A stretch of DNA of 64,000 nucleotides from Hexactinellida sp. DTS-2022. Its lineage: Eukaryota > Porifera > Hexactinellida. This document shows, one piece after another, positions 55,941 to 64,000 of this stretch. The stretch is taken from positions 2,046,001 to 2,110,000 of the forward strand of contig JAPNXP010000008.1 of NCBI GenBank assembly GCA_028753945.1. Direction: 5' to 3'. The notes under the pieces are model-generated. The model was not told the DNA's origin. It did no database searches and saw only the letters and a list, made by a program, of their open reading frames with translations. The stretch's first letter is position 1, and each line of letters opens with the position of its first letter. The translations under genes were made by a program, and so were the position numbers.

Positions 55941-57121
55941 ATTAAAACTCGATTGTTGTGCGTTTGTGTGTTTGTTTGTTTGTTCAGATTTTATTAATGT
56001 GATGGGGCCATAGGGGATTCGAAACCGCATTTATATTTGGGATAGAGACTAACTTCCAATAGTTATAATTGCTAAACAAGTATGTTGATTAGGAATTTCG
56101 CTTTACAAATACAGTCGAATCGGAGGGTGCCTGTAACTTAGATTTTCCCGGATGTCGGAAATAACCATAATATCTATTGTATCAGCTAGTGTTTGTTGTC
56201 TGATATTTCAAAAACTATAGTTTAACCTGATACGCACCTCCGACATCGGATCTTAGTATAACTTTACCCAAGGAGTTCATATTTTCGAAAATGAATCTTA
56301 TTTAAATTAGCGAACTTTCCATATGGCCAAATCCAAACAATACATACTGCCCAGATAAGGGTGGTTCTACCTTTAGTAACGTGTTTGACATTCAAATCAT
56401 GCATAGATAAACTAAATTTCTGGGTTAATCACCATGTAAATCGCGAATTAATTTTGAACTTAGACAAAATGTTGCCCGGTTGATTGATAGAGGTGTCCGG
56501 AACTTGGAGGTCCGGATGTTGGAGGTTTCACTGTATATAATATGATTATTTATTATTGTTGTTTACAAAAATACGTGTAGATAAAATTAATGAAAATTCT
56601 TAATCAACCTAGAATTCAGTTTTCAGGGAGTATTATAGGTAATCATTGATCAGGTATGCTGATTACGAATTTCGAATTTCTATCTTTATAATATGAATAT
56701 TTATCGTAGTTTAGAATTAAATGCAGTGTCCAGATATAATACTTTAGATAAGTATGATGCAATTCTTTCATTCGGTAAATTATTATGTAATAATAGTGAA
56801 ATATCAATAAGAATTTTAGACTTAGATTATTTAAATTAATTTAGTATATTTATACATAATAGCTTTATGTATTCAGGAAGTATTAATTAAATTAGAATTA
56901 ATGCAGAAAGCTCTTAATTATATAATTAGCTGTATAGAGCTCAAAACTAAATTATGTTCAAGAATGTCTGATAAAAACTTTCCAATTTGTAAACTGTTCA
57001 TGACGGATGCTGAGCGAAATCGCTTAATGTGTCTTATGATGAGACTCCTGTAGAAAGAGCTCCTTCGTCTATATAAACAATCATAACACGGGGCGGGCTT
57101 AAGGCAGAGCAAACGGGACAT
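55941..57121. other. start of a further E/F-type copy, otherwise no gene recognised
   Basis: Begins with GT-rich sequence (TGTGTGTTTGTTTGTTTGTT) like elements E and F. After that it is AT-rich. No coding region or 3' end of the family was found. Confidence 0.4.
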
Positions 57122-57240
57122 TTTCCCTGTGTCCCACATACTTAGGGAGTCAGGACCTTCAGAAACAGGGTGTTCGAAGGGGCGACCTCACCAAAAGAAT
57201 TCCTGGGCGCACAGTTTGTGTACGAATGAGATGGCAACAA
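57122..57240 (+). pseudogene. 5' fragment of the RLE-type LINE ORF
   Basis: CCCACATACTTAGGGAGTCA and the following bases match the complement of 53835-53900 and encode PTYLGSQDLQKQGVRRGDLT, as in the longer LINE copy. The orientation is opposite to that copy. Confidence 0.65.
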
Positions 57241-57394
57241 TGTTTAATTGGAAATATCTATTTTGTTAATTTGCTTTTGATTTTGCTGTTTGGGTTCGAT
57301 GCTCATTGTATCTTCGAAATTTGGATCGATACAAGGGTGAGGGGTCGGTTGAACCTTCTCACGCTTCTGTTCAAAAAGACCCATGAAGAATCTA

Positions 57395-57906
57395 TCTATA
57401 CTTTTAAAACACAAGCCTGGGTGTATATGTGGTGTGTGTATTTATATATTTGTTTGTATGTTACGAGTTGATTGAAGAAAATGGACGGTTTCCAAATGGG
57501 ATTTTGGCATATAGGGATAACTTTTGGCACCCGCCAACAAGTTGAGGTTTCCACTCAAAATTTCTACACCTCGAAAAGTTATGACGTCATTGTCACATTT
57601 CGAGAACCCTGAAAATTCACTTAATTGCACATAATTCGCGCCCTCTAAGTGTAAAAATCTGAAATTTTTTATAGAACATGCACATTAATGATGCGGACAC
57701 GTTGGTCGCACCAGATCGCCAATATGCTAACTCATTATCGCATGATGACGTAATCATTAAAATTTCATATTGTTAAATTTGACTATTTAGGCCTATTTAT
57801 GCTTTATAATCTATAATAGGAGTATATAAACCACACACCAACCGCGAAGCGGTTGGTGTGTGGTTGTGTTCTGCCGCGAAGCGACCTAGCAAGCGAAGCG
57901 CGCTAG
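57395..57906 (+). mobile_element. Helitron-like non-autonomous element A, complete, 512 bp
   Basis: The 5' end TCTATACTTTTAAAACACAA is preceded by A, and the 3' end GCGCGCTAG is followed by T. This fits the Helitron A/T target, TC start and CTRR-like end, with no target duplication. Near the 3' end is a perfect 15-bp-stem hairpin with a GAA loop (57831-57863), then GCCGCGAAGCGAC and CTAGC..GCTAG. The interior is non-coding. Partial relatives are at 3790, 6610, 19285, 20120, 26463 and 46490. Confidence 0.75.
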
Positions 57907-57979
57907 TCTTTATTAAACAAGTATATACTGTTTACTTGTTTTATATTGCTGTATTCTGTTATTAAAGTTTAAGTATTTG

Positions 57980-58860
57980 CGTAGAAGTTCTCTTTAGATT
58001 CTAAAGAGAACTTCTATTTAAATTCTTTCTCACCAGTCATCAATCAGTTCATTATTTCGTTAACAGAAGGATAACTACCTACCATTTAGCCCATTAATGT
58101 TTTGGCTTCCTTAATCAGATAGACATAAAAATTCATCAAACCTCTGTTATGCTGCTGCCAATCTTGTTTTATATATGGAAATGACCTAAAGCCTCAATTT
58201 ACAGTCATTGTGGATTTTTCAAAGAAGACTACTAAGATAACGTTCCAAAAGAGTTATTCTTCTATCAATTGCTATTTGATATATTTTATTTGCTGAATTT
58301 CCAAATGTTGAAATCGCACTGAGGATGTACTTACTTCCAACTGCAGTAGCGAAATATCATTTTTCCATGATGAAGATCATCAAGAACACCATGGATGTAT
58401 ATCGCCACTAATGGCTTACTTTGTTATGTATCGAGTATGATTTACTCCGTGAACTGGATTTTAAAGATATTATTGAAATGTTTGACTCTCTAAAAGTACG
58501 TAAACATATTTTATAGAAATTTCATGTCGTTTACTTATTCTATTAATATTAGAATGTTAATAGAAATAATAACTACAAATATATTGAAATTATAGTACAA
58601 TAACACAATTTCAGGTCCCCAACAGATTGATTGTCCCGGGGCGCCTTCAGATATACATGAGGTCCTCTGAACAAGTGAAACTGATACTAAATCAACTGAG
58701 TCCTTGAAGTACCAACGAAAATGCTAGGGCGTTCTCATTCATTACATAGGCTGAAGTGGAAAACCTTAAGAGACATCTAGGCGAGGCCCAATGTTCTGAG
58801 TTATAGACCTTGCACCAAATGATAAATGTGATTTACCCCTATGTATATTATTATACTCAT
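57980..58860 (+). pseudogene. hAT C-terminal part fused to Helitron coding fragment
   Basis: 58005-58620 is the C-terminal third of the ZMYM1-like hAT transposase (TAVAKYHFSMMKIIKNTMDV, then YDLLRELDFKDIIEMFDSLK). From about 58620 (GGTCCCCAACAGATTGATTG) the sequence is the Helitron N-terminal region seen on the opposite strand at 48240-48450. The same joint therefore exists twice in the window. Confidence 0.78.
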
Positions 58861-58884
58861 GTAGTTGAGTGGAGTCTAAAGATC

Positions 58885-59012
58885 GGTCACTCGATTTGGT
58901 AATGACACAATTGGGGAATGGAATCTTTGACACATTCCTGGCACTTTCCAGCGTTGCAATGGAAAACTCTTCAAAATATGGTCATGTGATATATCAAATT
59001 ATTGGGAATTTA
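58885..59012. mobile_element. fragment of the palindromic element family
   Basis: Diverged complement of the centre-left of 38071-38834, including GGTCATGTGATATATCAAAT and a GTTGCAATGG word. Confidence 0.6.
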
Positions 59013-59475
59013 CTTCGAAACTGAATTCAACAATAAAAAGACGATATAATTTAATTTTTTATGAGAGACAAGTCCGGCGAATACTATCGCACTTGGTTAC
59101 TTTGGCGACTGTTATGCCCGTTCTAGACACTCATTCAATTGCTTCAATATTCAAAAATTGTTCGCACTACATTTATCAAAAATTGAACAATTGCATGGTT
59201 GAGTCGCTGCACTACTACTACTTATAGTTCTACACGTTAAACGAGCCGAGTTGAAATATTCCGAAAACCGACCATAGGGTGCATGATTAAAGTGTGTTCT
59301 GGACAGAAATTGATCTAAAAATGGATAAAATGGAGAAATAATAATTAATAAAGAGAATATCTATGGATCTATCCAAATGAAGTATGTATAAAAACAATTT
59401 GTATGAATCCCTCTTTATAATAACTATGTTAGCGCCTATGGAGAGCCATATCCTTATTCTAAAAATATCCAAGTA

Positions 59476-59648
59476 CAGTGGTGTTCGCCTAATAGCAAGT
59501 CGCATTTTGCACGAAATTTCCTTGCTAATAGGCGAACTTGCTATTAGAGGAACAAATTTAACATTAAATGCTCGCTTGGGGACAAAAAATAACTTGCTAA
59601 TAGAGCAATATTGCTATTAGAGTAATTGCTATTAGGCGAACACTACTG
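59476..59648. mobile_element. Tigger/mariner-like MITE, 173 bp
   Basis: The ends are CAGTGGTGTTCGCCTAATAG and the complement of CAGTAGTGTTCGCCTAATAG. They are flanked by TA on both sides (59474-59475, 59649-59650). The interior repeats TTGCTATTAG words. Confidence 0.88.
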
Positions 59649-61139
59649 TAGAATAGAAATTAAGGATTCAATCAAAACAATTATGATCATAACAAATAAT
59701 TTGTGAATTTTTAGAGCTTTGAAATGCTTTTAGAAAATCGTGTCCAATTATGTAATTGACCAAAAGCCTACTCTATATATGGCCTGACAGTAGATACACC
59801 AGGGATGCACAAGAAGATGGGAAATTTTAATTTTTTAATTTTTTCTATATTGAACTTCTAAGTTCTTTATGGGTCTCTAGGTCGTAAACATAACTCAGTC
59901 CTGTTAGCCCGTAATTAATATTAGCTGTAATGAGAACGGTGATTGGATTTTCATAATTTAATAGTAATAATAAACACAAACAGTACAATTTCTAATATTA
60001 ATATACAGTAAATACTACACAATTATTTGCTTTCTTTCCTCCCTCCTCTTTCTCTCTCTGGCTCTAGCAGTGACACACGACACACTTAACTACATAATAG
60101 AAATAAGAATATACAGAGTAATACAAATCATGGTAAATACAAATAAGTAGACACATAATTAAGAGAATTTCGTTAATTTATGCTTTTCCATACTTTTTGA
60201 AAGGAACCAGCGAGTTATAATTATTAACTTTGTTGCAAGAACGCAATTCGCTGCGGTAGACTAGCTTCGATAAGATGTTCCAACTAAACACACCGCTAAT
60301 ACAAGTAGACTTCCAAATACATCAACGTGAGTTCAAATAGTATTTTTCTAGAAGGTCCACTTACAAGCTTCGCCATCAGCTCTTTATTGTTTTCGATGGC
60401 ACTAAAGGTCTTCCATATAACAAATATGGAATTTTAAACTGGCTCAGATGAATATTTAAGTCCGCCACGGTCCGTTAGCTGCAGAAGTTTATACTGAGAG
60501 TCCAAGTCTGAATAAAGGAGAAATTCTATATCAACTGTTAGCATATGTAGACAGACATGACACGGTTTTGTTGTTTCAGGTACTGATGGACAGTATAGCC
60601 TGCAATAAAGGCTAATGACTGAAGCAACTGTGAACCACGATCAATTGTTGATAGATCATAAATCTCAGTAAGAAATGGCTCCAAATTGAACTCACCATCA
60701 GTAGTGGAATACGGACAAGAAAATGATTTGACAAATGACTGAATAGATTGAAAGGAAGTGTCTTGTTGGTCAGTAAATATGTTTGATTATGCTAGAAAGT
60801 TCAAGTGGATGCACGGTTCAGGATTAGAAGATAGGAGATGTGATAATTAGAACCCGACATCATACGGTATAGACCGAAATGGTGTTCCAAGGGATCCGTC
60901 TGTAGAAAGGAGGACAACACATATTTAAAGCCACAAAATTGAATCAAATGGTTGGTAATTTGTGGTAAGGCAATACAAGCATGTCTAAAACTGGTGATGT
61001 TTGTTTACTCATTTTTTCTAGTAAAGCTTGCCAAGCATCTAACCAAAAATTACACAAGTCAAAAATTGAAATCGCTCCTCATTAAAAGTTAAAGGTCTCG
61101 AGAAATTATCGTTCAAACGTATTCCTTTATATGGTGTGT

Positions 61140-61633
61140 TTACGTTGAAGAATTTCCAAACAGTAAGAAGGGTATCAACAAACTCAGGAGTATTCTTTCT
61201 ATATTCTGGATAGTTAGCGCAGATATTGTTAATTCATTAACGACTTTCAAAACCAGTTTGACATTTTGACGCTCATTGCTAGACGGGAAACATGAATCCA
61301 TAGTAAAATGAGGAGCTAACTTGGCTAAACTTGTTCTTTCTGAATTATATAATTGACATACATCTTCAAAGGATGCACAACCGAACTTAAAGGGATAATC
61401 ACAATAAGAACTAGAGTGGAATTTTAAAGCAAGTCCCTGCAAAACAGATTCAATTTCTCGGTGGTCACTAATGCAACAATGGGAACGGATATACTCTGTC
61501 CATTAAAATAGGTTGAGGTGGATAAATATTCATTGATTTCAAGGTTCAAATCTTCTGAGATATTTTTTTCAGCCATTTTAGCGAGAACTAACGTTATGTT
61601 GCTCTCATTAAGGAAACCACACCAACAAAACAT
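61140..61633 (-). pseudogene. P-element transposase middle region (copy C)
   Basis: Two overlapping minus-strand frames (61633-61424 and 61442-61140) are almost identical to 12436-12929 in copy B. They carry the same SSNERQNVKLVLKVVNEL block and the same frame change between the two pieces. Confidence 0.75.
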
Positions 61634-61852
61634 TAGGTAAATAAATCAAGGTTAACTTATCTTTCAAGTCCTGTGGAGAGATATCACAAACTTCTCTTTC
61701 TCTTGACTCTCGGATCTCTAGCTTAGTTGTAGTGTTTGGTTCATCAACTCTTCCTCTTTTGCATCGTACGACAAGCGATTCCGTTTGTTAGGTTTGGATG
61801 AGTAATATGCTGGGCAGCGAGTGGGTAAACTTGGTACAGCGCCTTCCTTCAG

Positions 61853-62107
61853 CTATGGCTTCGCCCGCGGTACTTCAATAAAAGTACCATCTCCTTTTGG
61901 GACTTGGAAAGTGTAGTCTATGTCTTCTTTCTGAAAATGGTCGATACATACATAGACCACCTTCAGGTCACCGATATCCTCACGACGAAGAGCGCATGTC
62001 CAGGCATGATTCAGGGCTGTTGGATTTTGAGGCATCTTGAACACAGGAACATGGTCATCCGGGTTGTAGTTTCTCTTGCAACCGGGGACAGAACACGAGT
62101 TAGGCAT
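61853..62107 (-). pseudogene. P-element transposase THAP domain (copy C)
   Basis: An 84-residue open frame begins MPNSCSVPGCKRNYNPDD. The zinc ligands C5, C10, C54 and H57 (VYVCIDHF) of the C2CH THAP finger are intact. The Trp of HAWTCALRR, the Pro of KMPQ and the DYTF box are also there. The frame ends at a TAG after RAKP. The following bases still encode LKEGAVPSLP in the same frame, so the TAG is a nonsense change inside the ancestral transposase unless it is read through or spliced around. Confidence 0.88.
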
Positions 62108-62308
62108 GAATAGAAGCTAATATGAATAAAATACTAAAGCGAAATTAAAAGGACGAAATTGTTAGTCAATAGAAGAGTTTTGAATAATCTGATCAATAGT
62201 TGTATATATTTCAAGTATATTTCTAATTAATGTGGTTGATTATGATTATATTTTTGAAAATATATATTTTGTTTGGATAAATATTACCATCTTCTCCTTC
62301 ATCCGTGG

Positions 62309-62475
62309 CAGGGCCGTAGCCACCAAAATCAAAGTGGTCAGGTTAATTTGACCAACCTGACCGAGTGGTCAGGTTATTCTGACCAACCTGACCGAGTGGT
62401 GCCATATTGGGAAATTAATCAACCAAAAGTGGTCAGGTTGAAACCTGATCAACCTGACCAGTGGCTACGGCCCTG
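62309..62475. mobile_element. MITE with GGTCAGGTT repeats inside P copy C
   Basis: The ends are CAGGGCCGTAGCCAC and GTGGCTACGGCCCTG, perfect over 15 bp. The interior consists of tandem and inverted GTGGTCAGGTT..AACCTGACC words. Flanking octamers (ATCCGTGG, CTTGTCCA) differ, so target duplication is not shown. Confidence 0.75.
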
Positions 62476-62525
62476 CTTGTCCATATTTTCTAGGTTACTG
62501 TCAGGCCATATGTAGAGTAGGCTAT

Positions 62526-64000
62526 GGATAGTGATATTTTATAAAATAATTGGTACAAAATTGGGCACAAATTTACATAATATGTTTGATCAATGAAAAT
62601 TTGCTCGTAATTGAAAATTAAATTCTCAAATAGTACATGAGTGCAATAATAGTAAGTTTGATAAAAATCCAATAGGGGAATATGTATCAATGACAGATAA
62701 CTTGAACTTCTGAATTTATAGAAGATATCTGATTATACCAACCAATAGATTATACGGATAAGATTTTTCATAAGTACGTAAATACTATAGTTAAATGCAC
62801 AATATCTGGGAGAAAAATCCACGTACTTCTAGATTATGACCATTTCGTGCCACTGTGTTTAATTCTGAACAAATTCTTAGAACTAGTTGAATTCAAACTT
62901 CAAATTCATTTATAGAATAGATTTAGTGTTTTTAGAGGGGTAAAATTCTTGTCAAATAATTCTAGACATTATGTTTTTCTCCTCTCATTTTAAATCATTT
63001 GACCACAAGTGTTTAGCCCCAAACTGTAATGCAAGGTAGCATGCAGCGTCAGAGAATATTTCCTGATCGGAAAAATTATCTAGACGCATATTCAGACAGA
63101 GTTCATAGCTTTTTATATGGTTCTTTCTGATTATAGAATCATTGTGTAAGAATTTTAGATGTTGACATTTCAAACACACTGCGGAATATAATGCATCGTT
63201 TGATCGGAGAAATATCAGTGTTCCACCTGGATAAATAACATTCATATTAATGTACAGCAGCACTTTGACAACTTTGTATGTATATTATTACTTTGGAAAC
63301 ACAACAGCTACTCTATAGTTGTATTTGTTGAGTATCAAGATTAACCCCTGCCACTGTCCGGTGCCGGCCAAAAATATTCCAGCCCCGGCAGAATTCGGCA
63401 AACGGTCGATCCCTACCTATAATCCATAATACCAATCTTTAACTCGATGTTAGGCCCTATGTATGACATTGCAATAACTGCTTTACCTTAGGTTGACATT
63501 TTGTGGAAACAAGAACCAAGTTAATATACCAGGGAGGCTAACACAAAATAATTCATTGAGTAAATAGTATGTATCATATGTGTTTTATTAGAATCAAATT
63601 TACTCATATTGTCAAATTTTAAGAGCTAGAACAGATTGCAATTTAGTTATTATTAAGCAAAATCAATTAAAATAATTTTAAACCATTATTCGTTAGCTAC
63701 TAAGAGGGAATTTAGTCAATTAAAGATGAATGTTCAAAATGGTAAATTGAAAACCGACCGATATTAGGATCAACTTTACTTTAGCTAGAAAATTTAGTTG
63801 GACGCCTTTGTCGTGCGTAGAATATTTTAAATCAAAGCTTAGATAAATAGACAGTATCAAAACGCAATCTATTCAGTTCGCAATTGTTTGGATTAAATAA
63901 TCGGCCGTTTGGAAAATTTGCCACAATGCAGGGAGTTATTTTTAAAATACCCCGAAAGAAAAATTCATAAAAAATAAACACATTATTAGTTCAGTTTGAA
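62526..64000. other. no gene recognised; possible hAT end at about 63345-63410
   Basis: An open frame on the minus strand (63263-62985, 92 residues) has scattered Cys residues but no motif I can place. CCGGTGCCGGCC ... GGTCGATCCCTA at 63358-63411 resembles the right end of the MITE at 17501-18146. The remainder is AT-rich. Confidence 0.35.

Larger units (their letters stand above)
59762..62525 (-). mobile_element. P-element-like transposon copy C with both terminal repeats
   Basis: Both inverted ends survive. CATAGCCTACTCTACATATG, read inward from 62525 on the minus strand, pairs with AAAAGCCTACTCTATATATG from 59762. The length of about 31 bp is like P-element termini. The order on the minus strand is THAP region (62107-61853), middle region (61633-61140), EHHFG-type region (about 60880) and C-terminal region (about 60420-60140). 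No matching 8-bp flanking repeat was found. It contains a MITE-like insertion at 62309-62475. Stops and indels make it inactive. Confidence 0.88.

Noticed and set aside
62985..63263. 92-residue minus-strand frame with CLKCQHLKFLH
   Set aside because: The Cys pair alone is not enough for a zinc finger; the partner ligands are absent and no homologue is recalled.

Overview
This is a piece of AT-rich animal genome. It shows spliced coding exons, a very long intron, microsatellites and a dense layer of decayed and nested DNA transposons. The transposon set (P-element/THAP, several hAT groups, piggyBac-like, Tigger/pogo-like, Tc1/mariner-like, Helitron, MULE, a KRBA2-like integrase, Ty3/gypsy, and a LINE with a restriction-like endonuclease) points to an invertebrate or early-diverging metazoan. 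The phylum cannot be fixed from the sequence alone.

The only host gene I can support is a USP5/USP13-type deubiquitinase (isopeptidase T) on the + strand. Its first coding exon lies at 3132-3585 (cryptic ZnF-UBP region). The next coding exon lies at 44146 to about 44398 (ZnF-UBP domain with all zinc ligands). The two join in matching phase across an intron of about 40.5 kb. The catalytic exons must lie beyond the right edge, so from 3132 onward the window is essentially two introns of one gene filled with mobile DNA.

Layout. 1-1.6 kb: P-element copy A. 1.7-1.8 kb: perfect 56-bp-stem hairpin. 3.1-3.6 kb: USP5 exon 1. 4.2-6.5 kb: foldback element with a 1.4-kb hAT-like element inside. 6.6-9.7 kb: Helitron-like fragment, KRBA2-like integrase remnant split by a piggyBac-like element, hAT MITEs. 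10.1-11.7 kb: Ty3/gypsy integrase remnant split by a MITE. 11.9-15.3 kb: P-element copy B. 15.3-20.3 kb: hairpin repeats, MITEs and Helitron-like ends. 21.2-25.5 kb: a hAT element with both ends, containing a piggyBac-like element that contains a Tigger-like and a mariner-like MITE. 26-29 kb: MITE, Helitron-like element and a second hAT transposase. 29.6 kb: small RING-finger-like fragment. 30.4-37.5 kb: very large inverted repeat with nested insertions. 38-39.8 kb: palindromic element and another repeat unit. 41.4-42.6 kb: MULE transposase remnant. 44.1 kb: USP5 exon 2. 45-50.3 kb: MITEs, Helitron replicase remnant, third hAT transposase. 50.7-54 kb: near-full-length but decayed RLE-type LINE. 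54.6-59.6 kb: hairpin-rich elements, Helitron-like element and a duplicated hAT/Helitron junction. 59.8-62.5 kb: P-element copy C.

No transposase reading frame looks intact. Many insertions can be dated relative to one another because target duplications and uninterrupted second copies survive. I saw no tRNA, rRNA or CRISPR array. Boundaries and identities were read by eye; no alignment or database search was run.
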